From Cycloclasticus sp. (lineage in GTDB: Bacteria; Pseudomonadota; Gammaproteobacteria; Methylococcales; Cycloclasticaceae), in the NCBI GenBank assembly GCA_002700385.1, contig PADC01000008.1, positions 350,485 through 414,484 of the forward strand: a stretch of 64,000 bases of DNA. The letters run 5' to 3'. Positions 1-9,912 of the stretch are shown piece by piece. The notes below the pieces were generated by a model. The model did not search any database. It saw only the letters and a program-made list of their open reading frames with translations, and was not told the DNA's origin. The translations under genes were made by a program, and so were the position numbers. Positions within the stretch are counted from its first letter, which is position 1. Every line of letters begins with the position of its first letter.

Positions 1-366
1 AATTTCTTTCGGCCCAAGGCCATCAAGGGGTGATAAACGACCATTAAGAACAAAATACATGCCTTTAAATCGTGTTGCACCTTCTATCGCTAGTACATCT
101 GCGGGTGTTTCTACTATACATAACACGTTCTGATCACGCCGCTCATCTGAACATAGAATACAAACTTCCGATGAGGATAATGCCCGGCAAACAGAACAGT
201 GGCCTATTTTATCCACTGCGTCAGCCAGGCTTTTAGCTAAGGTAAACGCTCCTTGACGATCGCGCTCCAGCAGATGAAATGCCATCCGCTGTGCAGACTT
301 TTGACCGACACCCGGCAAGCAGCGCAAAGCTTGCATCAAGTCTTGAAGAATCGGTTCTAATTGCAT
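1..366 (-). CDS. recR: RecR recombination mediator protein, partial (C-terminus outside the window)
   Basis: RecR works with RecF and RecO to load RecA on gapped single-stranded DNA. The first 122 of about 200 residues are present; the gene runs off the left edge. Visible are a helix-hairpin-helix at about residues 12-33 (LPGVGQKSAQRMAFHLL), a four-cysteine zinc finger (C57, C60, C69, C72) and the start of the Toprim domain from about residue 81 (LCIVETPADV). The ATG at 366-364 overlaps the ybaB stop in a TAATG arrangement, so translation is probably coupled to ybaB. The order dnaX-ybaB-recR is the standard gammaproteobacterial operon. Confidence 0.96.
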   Translation of the reverse strand, partial: MQLEPILQDLMQALRCLPGVGQKSAQRMAFHLLERDRQGAFTLAKSLADAVDKIGHCSVCRALSSSEVCILCSDERRDQNVLCIVETPADVLAIEGATRFKGMYFVLNGRLSPLDGLGPKEI

Positions 367-692
367 TAAAACGGCAATTTAAAGCCTGGTGGCAATGGAA
401 TCCCTGCGGTCATGCCTGCCATGCTTTCTTTATTTTCGTTTTCCACTTTGCGAACAGCATCGTTAATTGCTGACACAATCAGGTCTTCGAGCATCTCTTG
501 ATCTTCGTCTTTCAATAAACTGGGGTCTATCAATAATCGTTTAGCTTCGTGTTTACCCGTCAACACCAACTTCACAAGACCGGCTCCAGATTCCCCTGTC
601 ACTTCTAATTCCGCCAACTTTTGCTGCGCTTCTTGCATTTTCTCCTGCATTTTTTGCGCTTGCTGCATTAAGTCACCTAATTGGTTCTTCAT
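366..692 (-). CDS. ybaB: YbaB/EbfC family nucleoid-associated protein
   Basis: A small DNA-binding, nucleoid-associated protein of 108 residues, the usual family length. The N-terminal 40 residues are a Gln/Lys/Glu-rich helix ([19 protein letters not shown]), followed by the conserved beta region with [14 protein letters not shown] and the [17 protein letters not shown] segment seen in the family. The gene lies 23 bases downstream of dnaX and its stop codon overlaps the recR start by one base. Its role next to dnaX and recR is conserved, but the exact cellular function is not settled in the family. Confidence 0.95.
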   Translation of the reverse strand: MKNQLGDLMQQAQKMQEKMQEAQQKLAELEVTGESGAGLVKLVLTGKHEAKRLLIDPSLLKDEDQEMLEDLIVSAINDAVRKVENENKESMAGMTAGIPLPPGFKLPF

Positions 693-715
693 TTTTATCT
701 CCGTACACTTTTTAA

Positions 716-2452
716 TTAATCGATCGGCTTAATCGAACCTTCTGCAATTTTAGCGTCAAACAACGCGATTATTTGCTTAACGATCGGGCTGTTCTCTATT
801 TCTTGTTCTGCTTGACGTTGCCTATCAGCGACTTTCTCATTCGCAATACTGTTAGGCGTGACAAGGTCCTTCGCCCCTTCGGTTAGAATCAGTTTTAACT
901 TTCTTCCATAGTGCTCCGACAACGCCTGCTCTAGCTTAAGTTCCGATTTTTTATTCAGCGACACATGCCCACCCACCAACAACAACTCACACTCATGGTC
1001 ATCTAACCTTAATAAGGTGGCATTATTCGCTAGCTGAAGTGCCATCGGATCTAAACTCAGCGTTGGCACAAGCTCATGCCAAGGCTTATCTGAAGTTACT
1101 GCCACCTTAGCCGGTGTATCCAACTCTGGTTTTTCTGCCAACGTTGAGACGTTAACCGCCTCAGCTAGAGGCGCTCTTCTCGGCTCTATATTTTTAAGTG
1201 TTTTTTTTTCAGGAATAACTAATTTGGGTGCTTTCTTCGCTTGCTCTGGTGGCCTGTTCGGCTCAGCCCTGTTTTTTACAGCGGGTTCCGTCGTTTGCGT
1301 GTTCAACCGCGGACTCGATGTTTGGGGTTTTATTACCGATTGAGTTTTCGGTTGCTTAAAATGATTCTGCTGCGTTTCATTGTCTGCAGGTGAAAAAGCT
1401 AACATCCGCAATAACACCATCTCAAACCCTATTTTAGGCGTGGGCGCTAATGGCAGGTCTTTTTGCCCCATCAAGGCAATTTGATAATACAGCTGCACTT
1501 CTTCTTTACCCAGCTTCTCGGCTAATTGCGCTAAAGACTCATCTTCAGTTTGATGACCCATCAGTTGACACACCGCGATTTGATGCAAGTACATTAACAA
1601 TGATTGGAGCACCTCAGCATAATCTGGCGCAAATTCATCCAACGCCTGGATACTGTCTAATACGGCAGCACCCTGCTGCGTTAACAACGCATTCAGCAGG
1701 TCAAGTACTGGCTCTCTAGCAACACTGCCCAGCATGTCGATAACATCAACTTCATTCAGCACACCGTTACCATGCACAATCGCCTGATCCAACAGGCTCA
1801 AGCCATCCCGCATACTCCCATCAGCTGCTCGCGCTAACAGCTCAGTCGCTTTTTGTTGATATTCAATACCCTCACTTTCTAAAATCAGTTTAAATTGACC
1901 TTCTATTTGATCCGGTACTAAACGTTTAAGATTAAATTGCAAACATCGGGACAGTACCGTTACCGGCATTTTTTGTGGGTCTGTCGTCGCTAACAGGAAT
2001 TTAACATGGGCAGGGGGTTCTTCTAACGTTTTAAGCAGCGCATTAAAGCTACTTTTCGAAAACATGTGAACTTCATCAATAAGGTAAACCTTGTACTGAC
2101 CCCGGCTGGGCGAATACTGCACATTTTCAAGCAACTCTCGCGTGTCATCAACACCGGTCCGTGACGCTGCGTCCACTTCAATTAAATCAGGGTAACAGCC
2201 TTGATCAACGTCCAAACAGGCATCACATTTTCCACAAGGCTCTGCACCCGATTTATTCTGGCAATTTAAAGCTTTAGCGAGCACACGAGCTATTGTCGTT
2301 TTACCAACACCACGCGTTCCTGTAAACAAATACGCGTGATGTAAGCGATCATTCTCAAGCCCATTAATTAAAGCTCGAACGATATGTTCCTGCCCAACCA
2401 CTTGAGCAAAATTTAACGGCCGCCATTTTCTTGCAAAGACTTTATAACTCAT
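716..2452 (-). CDS. dnaX: DNA polymerase III subunits tau/gamma
   Basis: Clamp-loader ATPase of the replicative polymerase holoenzyme. The 578-residue protein has Walker [10 protein letters not shown] (44-52), a zinc-binding cysteine set (C64, C73, C76, C79), Walker [10 protein letters not shown] (122-130) and the AAA+ and collar domains up to about 365. A Pro/Lys/Thr-rich linker (about 370-450) and the tau-specific C-terminal domain follow. The linker holds an A9 run at codons 415-418 that probably yields the shorter gamma form (separate entry). The gene heads the dnaX-ybaB-recR unit, with ffs just upstream on the same strand. The start at 2452 gives the canonical [13 protein letters not shown]-terminus. 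Confidence 0.97.
   Translation of the reverse strand: MSYKVFARKWRPLNFAQVVGQEHIVRALINGLENDRLHHAYLFTGTRGVGKTTIARVLAKALNCQNKSGAEPCGKCDACLDVDQGCYPDLIEVDAASRTGVDDTRELLENVQYSPSRGQYKVYLIDEVHMFSKSSFNALLKTLEEPPAHVKFLLATTDPQKMPVTVLSRCLQFNLKRLVPDQIEGQFKLILESEGIEYQQKATELLARAADGSMRDGLSLLDQAIVHGNGVLNEVDVIDMLGSVAREPVLDLLNALLTQQGAAVLDSIQALDEFAPDYAEVLQSLLMYLHQIAVCQLMGHQTEDESLAQLAEKLGKEEVQLYYQIALMGQKDLPLAPTPKIGFEMVLLRMLAFSPADNETQQNHFKQPKTQSVIKPQTSSPRLNTQTTEPAVKNRAEPNRPPEQAKKAPKLVIPEKKTLKNIEPRRAPLAEAVNVSTLAEKPELDTPAKVAVTSDKPWHELVPTLSLDPMALQLANNATLLRLDDHECELLLVGGHVSLNKKSELKLEQALSEHYGRKLKLILTEGAKDLVTPNSIANEKVADRQRQAEQEIENSPIVKQIIALFDAKIAEGSIKPID
1194..1209 (-). promoter_or_regulatory. Candidate slippage/-1 frameshift site in dnaX producing gamma
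   Basis: On the coding strand nine consecutive A follow a G (GAA AAA AAA ACA, codons 415-418). A -1 shift, or one extra A in the mRNA, reads AAC ACT TAA, giving a 419-residue product. This lies close to the position of the E. coli gamma terminus (about 430 residues). A perfect 6-bp hairpin (plus-strand 1157-1173) lies 27 bases further downstream. No Shine-Dalgarno-like stimulator is seen upstream, so transcriptional slippage as in Thermus dnaX looks likelier than E. coli-type ribosomal shifting. Seen: the run, frame and stop. Inferred: use in vivo. Confidence 0.7.
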
Positions 2453-2525
2453 AAGTTTTATAGGGTAACAAAGGCGATGAAATTGTGCGAATTTTTAAGG
2501 CGCTTAACCAGCACATATAAAGAAT

Positions 2526-2641
2526 GGGTGGCAACCCATGCCAGCCGCACCCCGGCACACGATTCCATCGCTGCCGTTGCTCCCTTCCGGGCCTGGCGGG
2601 GTTCACGATTTCACGTTGCGAGGGGACCGACATGAGTCACC
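2526..2641 (-). ncRNA. ffs: 4.5S RNA (signal recognition particle RNA)
   Basis: RNA component of the bacterial SRP, which binds Ffh and targets nascent inner-membrane proteins. On the minus strand the conserved apical domain IV is clear: CCAGGCCCGGAAGGGAGCA with the GGAAG tetraloop region, then the GTGTGCCGGG and GGCTGGCA segments typical of gammaproteobacterial 4.5S RNA. The 5' and 3' arms (GGTGACTC..., ...TTGCCACC) pair to close the long hairpin. Length is about 116 nt, close to the 114 nt of E. coli. The ends are approximate. It lies just upstream of dnaX on the same strand. Confidence 0.93.
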
Positions 2642-2670
2642 ATTGTTCATTGGTGTAAATCAGGAAGGGG

Positions 2671-2699
2671 ATTGTCCACCATTGCGCGCCATCAATCAA
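2671..2699 (-). promoter_or_regulatory. Sigma-70-type promoter of ffs
   Basis: On the minus strand TTGATT (2699-2694) is separated by exactly 17 bases from GACAAT (2676-2671). A start about seven bases after the -10 gives a 5' leader of about 23 nt before the mature 4.5S RNA, matching the RNase P-removed leader of 24 nt known in E. coli. The rest of the 2642-2915 intergenic stretch holds no gene that I can see. Confidence 0.6.
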
Positions 2700-2915
2700 G
2701 AAAAGAGCATAAAGTTTTTCACAAATGGCAGATTACATTCTGCCAATCGCTTATAACTGGCCCATTAAAAAACGCCCTTCATTGAGCCCGTTAGAAAATA
2801 AGCCGCCTTTTAGACCACCCGCTGATTTTGTTTAAACTCGCCAAGCACATCAATCACGGCGTACTTCAAACATTCGCTCGCCCTGACCTAGACACCTTAC
2901 TTAAAATACTTCCGT

Positions 2916-3452
2916 TTATTGCCTGACGGGTCGCTTAGCTAACTTTCGTTGCAGTGTCCTGCGGTGCATATTGAGCCTTCTGGCTGCTTCAGAGATATTA
3001 CCATCACACTCCAGCAATACTTTCTGCATATGTTCCCACTCCATTCGTTTCACAGACAACGGTTTATCCGATGGCATAACATCAGAATCTGCTTGTTTTT
3101 CTTCAAAGGCAGCCAAAATTTCATCTGCGTTTGCTGGTTTAGTAATATATTGAATAGCACCTAATTTAACGGCCTCCACCGCCGTTGCAATACTGGCATA
3201 GCCAGTGAGCATAACCACTTTGGTTTTTTCGTCTTTAGATTTTAAATGCTTAATTAAATGCAAGCCCGAACTATAATCCAAGCGCAAATCCACCACCGCC
3301 ATTTCAGGCTTAAACTCTTCAATTTTCTGAATCGCTTGCCCTTCTGTATAGGCTGATTCCACCTGATAACCACGTCGTTGAAACGCATCGCTCAACACTG
3401 AGCAGTAGATTTGATCGTCATCAATGATCAGTATTTTTTTATTATGTGTCAT
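2916..3452 (-). CDS. regA: RegA/PrrA-type redox response regulator
   Basis: Transcriptional response regulator of the RegA/PrrA/ActR family, which controls respiration, carbon and nitrogen genes in response to redox state. Of 178 residues, the receiver domain covers 1-120 with acidic pocket D11-D13, phosphoacceptor D55 (VVDLRL), a conserved TG after beta-4 and K105. The C-terminal Fis-type helix-turn-helix (ISEAARRLNMHRRTLQRKL) is the conserved RegA recognition helix. It is 14 bases downstream of the partner kinase and clearly co-transcribed. The family call is firm; the regulon in this organism cannot be told from this window. Confidence 0.93.
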   Translation of the reverse strand: MTHNKKILIIDDDQIYCSVLSDAFQRRGYQVESAYTEGQAIQKIEEFKPEMAVVDLRLDYSSGLHLIKHLKSKDEKTKVVMLTGYASIATAVEAVKLGAIQYITKPANADEILAAFEEKQADSDVMPSDKPLSVKRMEWEHMQKVLLECDGNISEAARRLNMHRRTLQRKLAKRPVRQ

Positions 3453-3466
3453 CAGCTATACCCCTC

Positions 3467-4738
3467 CTATACTTTTACAGGAAGCAAAATACTCACACAA
3501 ACACCTTTAGGTTTGCGGTTTTCCCACCTGATACTGCCACCCAGTCGCTCTAATGTTGCCTTTGTTATGTAAACACCCAAGCCCAAACCATTGTCTTTTG
3601 AGGCCATAATGTGCTTGCCCAGCTTGTCTAAATGGAGCTTATCCATCCTACTCCCTTCATCTTCAATAAAAAGACGAATATCATGGTCATCCCAGTTCAG
3701 TTCCAATCTAATGTAATGAGGAGATACTCGAGCTGCGTTGTCCAGCACATTCATCAAAGCACGAGTTAACACAACGTCAGATAGCAATTTTGGGGCCTCG
3801 CCTTGCCCTTTCACCTCTTCAATTAAGTTGATATTGAGATTAGAAATTCGCCATTGAGCCACAATACTCGCTAGATACTGGTCCACTTGAACCCATTGTC
3901 CAGAATCAAACTTCTCAGAGGTGGCCTTTTCGGTAATTGAAGATAATACTTTTTTGCAACGTTTAATTTGCCCTTGAAGAATGGATAACTTGTTGATTGC
4001 CGATTCATCGACCTTTTCACGTAGGTCAATATCCAGTTCATGCAACACTATGTCCATGGTTCCTAGTGGCGTACCCAGCTCATGAGCAGCGCTGCTGGCA
4101 AGGGTACCTAAAGCCACAAGCCGTTCATCACGGAAGATACGTTCTCTCATATCGGAGAGCAGCTTATTTCTTTTGCGTAGAGAGTCCGCCATACCCGCAA
4201 CGAAAAACGCCAATAAAAAACTCGACAATACAAACCCAATCCACATGCCTATTACGTGTGCAGCAAAGTGTCCACTGGCCGACATTTCCATAGCATGGTT
4301 GCTATGAACTAACGGCTGATAATAAAAGACCAACAAGGTATAAGATACCGACGTCAGTAACGCCATCAACCAGGCATGACGCCGAGTCAACAAGGTTGAC
4401 GCAATACTGTGTGGTACTAATAAAAACCAAGCAAATGGGTTTGTCGCTCCACCTGTGAAATACAAAATACCTGTCAATGCAATAACATCAACAACTAATT
4501 GAACGAAAAAAGCATTGTGCGTTATTTGCGATGCCTGTTTAAGTAAAAACAGTGTCACCAAGCTCCATACAATCAACCCACTTATGATCATCGCAAGAGG
4601 CTGGATAGGAAGCGATATATCAAGGTAATAAATCGACACGACAATAGCGATTAGCTGCCCGCTAACACTTAGCACCCGTAAGGACATTAAATACTTTAAA
4701 TTGTCGTCCTGTGCAGGGGTTGTGGTCGTTGGAAACAA
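3467..4738 (-). CDS. regB: RegB/PrrB-type redox-sensing histidine kinase
   Basis: Membrane sensor kinase, partner of RegA. The 423-residue protein has about six transmembrane segments (roughly 20-185). These carry the quinone-binding heptad GGATNPF (96-102) diagnostic of RegB. Next come the dimerisation/phosphoacceptor helix AAHELGTPLG with H219, a cysteine at 261 (KRCKKVL) placed like the redox-active Cys of RegB, and an HATPase_c domain with NVLDNAA and GLGLGVYI. It is first in a two-gene operon with regA. Quinone and cysteine sensing are known for the family; here they are inferred from the conserved residues. Confidence 0.93.
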   Translation of the reverse strand: MFPTTTTPAQDDNLKYLMSLRVLSVSGQLIAIVVSIYYLDISLPIQPLAMIISGLIVWSLVTLFLLKQASQITHNAFFVQLVVDVIALTGILYFTGGATNPFAWFLLVPHSIASTLLTRRHAWLMALLTSVSYTLLVFYYQPLVHSNHAMEMSASGHFAAHVIGMWIGFVLSSFLLAFFVAGMADSLRKRNKLLSDMRERIFRDERLVALGTLASSAAHELGTPLGTMDIVLHELDIDLREKVDESAINKLSILQGQIKRCKKVLSSITEKATSEKFDSGQWVQVDQYLASIVAQWRISNLNINLIEEVKGQGEAPKLLSDVVLTRALMNVLDNAARVSPHYIRLELNWDDHDIRLFIEDEGSRMDKLHLDKLGKHIMASKDNGLGLGVYITKATLERLGGSIRWENRKPKGVCVSILLPVKV

Positions 4739-4913
4739 GGGAATAAGTATCGTTAGAAAAAAAGGTTTCTATACTTTAACAGCATCGCAAGTGAACAACG
4801 AGTTCAAACCGTCGTTTGGCGGCCAATTTTTAAACTTATTTTTCTTTTATACCTAGCAAATTTTTAATTACCTGCCATTATTAAAGTATGTTCGGATTAA
4901 ACGATTAACTACC

Positions 4914-5375
4914 ATGACCCTAAACCAGAAAGAAAGTTTTTGCTCCCTCACGGGACTCCCAGACGCAGCAACTTTTGCAGAACAAACAGAACAATTACTC
5001 TCATTTTGTACGCGAACTCATGCTAAAGCCGTTATGCTTATTATTTCCTTTGATTCAAAGGTCAATGAGATTAACAGTCAACAAAATGACCTGGCGCTTA
5101 AAGCCATTGCCGAACGATTGCTCTCTAAAGCACGCGATGCTGACATCTACGCACACTTGGATGGAATGAACTTTGCCAATCTTACTGTTAAAACCAGCGA
5201 AGACCACGTGTCTATCTTGGTTGAAAAACTTAAAAATGAGCTGGCTGAACCGATCCAACTAATGGATGGCTCCTCTATCAAGCTAAACACTAAAGTGGGT
5301 ATTGCGGAATTTCCCGAACAAGGAACCTCGTACAAAGAACTGTTTGAGGTTGCGAGCAGCCATCGACACGATTAA
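4914..5375 (+). CDS. Degenerate GGDEF-domain protein
   Basis: A 153-residue protein made of a single GGDEF-like fold, with no sensor domain or membrane segment. Family hallmarks are the opening LTGLPDAATF, the RLLSKARDADIYAHLDGMNFANL block and the closing IKLNTKVGIAEFP...YKELFEVA. The signature GGDEF reads DGMNF, so the catalytic loop is lost and diguanylate cyclase activity is unlikely. A GTP- or c-di-GMP-binding or partner-binding role is possible but unproven. It is monocistronic, divergent from regB and convergent with icd, with a shared terminator after it. Confidence 0.8.
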   Translation: MTLNQKESFCSLTGLPDAATFAEQTEQLLSFCTRTHAKAVMLIISFDSKVNEINSQQNDLALKAIAERLLSKARDADIYAHLDGMNFANLTVKTSEDHVSILVEKLKNELAEPIQLMDGSSIKLNTKVGIAEFPEQGTSYKELFEVASSHRHD

Positions 5376-5390
5376 CATTCAAACATAAAA

Positions 5391-5424
5391 AAAGCCGGTG
5401 GCTTAATGGCAAACACCCGGCTTT
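5391..5424. terminator. Bidirectional rho-independent terminator
   Basis: AAAGCCGG (5391-5398) pairs with CCGGCTTT (5417-5424). An A-rich run on the left serves as the U-tract for the minus-strand gene icd, and a T-rich stretch on the right serves the plus-strand gene. It lies between the two convergent stop codons (5375 and 5449). Confidence 0.8.
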
Positions 5425-5448
5425 AGTTTATGTCTTCCTTTAAAAGAC

Positions 5449-7877
<2,429 letters not shown>

Positions 7878-8638
7878 GTTGTGATTTGCGGATAAACCTT
7901 AGTCGGTTACACTTAAACGATTGAAAGATCAAGTCATCTAACGGTTGTGATTTGCGGATAAACCTTAGTCGGTTACACTCTAATCACATTCGATAGAAAG
8001 AGCGAGAAAGTTGTGATTTGCGGATAAACCTTAGTCGGTTACACTTCAATTTCCTCTTTTTAGTTAAAAATCTAAGTTGTGATTTGCGGATAAACCTTAG
8101 TCGGTTACACTTCGGCATTAACGACACTTTTAACATAGTTTGTTGTGATTTGCGGATAAACCTTAGTCGGTTACACTCCCCTTTCGAGTTATCTATAAGA
8201 AGTTATCGTTGTGATTTGCGGATAAACCTTAGTCGGTTACACTGAATTACAGGAGATATTAAAATGAGCGAAGTTGTGATTTGCGGATAAACCTTAGTCG
8301 GTTACACTAGTCATCATCATGTATGTGACGTTTATGCTGTTGTGATTTGCGGATAAACCTTAGTCGGTTACACTTGAGAACTGATCGTTCTAAAAACCGT
8401 AACGGTTGTGATTTGCGGATAAACCTTAGTCGGTTACACTAAGCGATCAAAGAAGTCTCAGGAACCTACAGTTGTGATTTGCGGATAAACCTTAGTCGGT
8501 TACACTGATACGAGCATGGCACCATTAACAGCAAGCGTTGTGATTTGCGGATAAACCTTAGTCGGTTACACTTTCTGCTATGCAGCTCGCATCTGTACGC
8601 GCGTTGTGATTTGCGGATAAACCTTAGTCGGTTACACT
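7878..8638 (+). CRISPR. Type II-C CRISPR array, 12 repeats and 11 spacers
   Basis: Twelve identical 36-bp repeats start at 7878, 7944, 8010, 8076, 8142, 8208, 8273, 8339, 8405, 8471, 8537 and 8603. Each begins GTTGTGATTTGCGG and ends TTAGTCGGTTACACT. Ten spacers are 30 bp and one (8244-8272) is 29 bp. The plus-strand orientation follows from pairing with the tracrRNA anti-repeat at 13029-13058 and from the GTTGT start typical of type II-C repeats. Each repeat carries TTGCGG and TACACT 16 bp apart, a promoter-like pair. The array converges on cas2. No spacer matches another part of the window that I can see. Confidence 0.98.
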
Positions 8639-8686
8639 ATCCTCAATATAAGATGTTGTTTTTGTTTGCAAAGCCCCACTTTAGTT

Positions 8687-9016
8687 TTAAAAGAATTGAA
8701 GCTGAAGGGGGGCTTGTTCAATCGGTTTTCTTTTGTTTCCAAAAAACACCTCTATTCGCCCAAATTGTTTATCGGTTATTTTAATAATCCTAACTTCTCC
8801 GTCATCGGGCAAGGTTGATTTAACTCGCGAAGCATGGACATGTGCGTTCTCATCACTGCTACTGTGTCGTATATAAACAGAGTATTGCATCATTGTGAAC
8901 CCATCTTCTATTAATGATTTTCTAAACCGTGTGTATTCCTTCCTTGCTGCTTTAGTATCTGTTGGCAGGTCGAACATTACTATAATCCACATGGTATTCA
9001 GCCCGCCAAAACTCAC
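8687..9016 (-). CDS. cas2: CRISPR-associated endoribonuclease/integrase subunit Cas2
   Basis: Cas2 forms the spacer-integration complex with Cas1. The 109-residue protein has a ferredoxin-like fold with the family opening MWIIVMFDLPTDTK (the conserved Asp is in FDLP), then RKEYTRFRKSLIEDGF and MMQYSVYIRH. The start chosen is GTG at 9016, preceded by AGGTGAGG. It adds eight residues (MSFGGLNT) before the internal Met, an extension common in type II Cas2. The gene is five bases downstream of cas1. Its stop lies 48 bases from the last repeat, so cas genes and array converge. Confidence 0.95.
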   Translation of the reverse strand: MSFGGLNTMWIIVMFDLPTDTKAARKEYTRFRKSLIEDGFTMMQYSVYIRHSSSDENAHVHASRVKSTLPDDGEVRIIKITDKQFGRIEVFFGNKRKPIEQAPLQLQFF

Positions 9017-9021
9017 GGCAG

Positions 9022-9912
9022 CTACCTCACCTGCTTTACGGGGTAAACAAGGTTTTTTACCTCCTTGTTGTAGCAGCGTTTTAAATTGGCTGTTAAGTAA
9101 TGCAGCATGACCATTAGTGGCATTTTTTTATTTTCATACTTAACAGGCTCACTTAAAAGACCTAGAAGCACTTGCTTAGTTTGCTGGTTTACTTCTAGTT
9201 CACCTTGCTTAGCAAGTTGATAAACCAGTATATCCACCCATGCTCTAAAGGGCTCCATTATGTCATCAGCCAAACAGAGGGCATTATATTGATTGCTATG
9301 AAAAAGCCCGAGCGTAGGGTGTAGGCCAGCACCACAGATGCTTCTTGCTACGGCAGCCCTTATAATTGAATAACCGTAATTGAGCAGGCTATTAATGCCT
9401 TCCATATCCACATTGCGCCTAAAGTCATCTCCAAATAATAAACGCCAATAAACTTGTGCGGCAATCGCCTCGCAATTTGTGCTATCCCCTGTTTTTACTT
9501 GTGCTGCTATTCGATCTAAACGACTTGTGTTTTTACCTAAAGCAGTAAGGGTTTTTACTTGTTCAATAATTTTCTGCTGAACAATTTGCTGCCATAGGCG
9601 TTTTCGAGTGGGTTCTGTTATTGTGATTTGCTGCTTTAATATTTTATTAGGTAGTGAATGACTTTCTGCAATTGGCAAAATAACGGAGTAAGGCAAGTGC
9701 TTTTCATCGCAAAAGATAATAATCACCTTATCTTTTTGACAATGAATGATCACTTGTTGAGTTAACACGATTGCGGGGTGTTGCAAAATCAACACGCCCA
9801 AATCTTCTATCGGCACTTGCCCAACCGTTTCGCCTTGCTTATCGATTAATAATTGCTTGTTTTTTAAATGAAGGTAAGCCGCCTCACTGATATCAATGGT
9901 TCGTTTTATCAT
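9022..9912 (-). CDS. cas1: CRISPR-associated endonuclease Cas1 (type II)
   Basis: Integrase that inserts new spacers at the leader end of the array. The protein has about 296 residues from the ATG at 9912 (MIKRTIDISEAAYL); an in-frame ATG at 9933 would add seven. The N-terminal beta domain includes GVLILQHPAIVLTQQVI. The alpha-helical catalytic domain carries the metal-binding Glu in NCEAIAAQVYWRLLFG, the NYGYSIIRAAVARSICGAGLHP motif with the conserved His, and LADDIMEPFRAWVD with the conserved Asp. The start overlaps the 3' end of cas9 by about 20 bases, so translation is probably coupled. Confidence 0.96.
   Translation of the reverse strand: MIKRTIDISEAAYLHLKNKQLLIDKQGETVGQVPIEDLGVLILQHPAIVLTQQVIIHCQKDKVIIIFCDEKHLPYSVILPIAESHSLPNKILKQQITITEPTRKRLWQQIVQQKIIEQVKTLTALGKNTSRLDRIAAQVKTGDSTNCEAIAAQVYWRLLFGDDFRRNVDMEGINSLLNYGYSIIRAAVARSICGAGLHPTLGLFHSNQYNALCLADDIMEPFRAWVDILVYQLAKQGELEVNQQTKQVLLGLLSEPVKYENKKMPLMVMLHYLTANLKRCYNKEVKNLVYPVKQVR

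Noticed and set aside
2442-2756. Small frames over the ffs region
   Set aside because: The region is accounted for by the 4.5S RNA and its promoter.
8018-8784. Open frames with repeated MRINLSRLH or LRINLSRLH segments across the array
   Set aside because: They are translations of the CRISPR repeat and not proteins.
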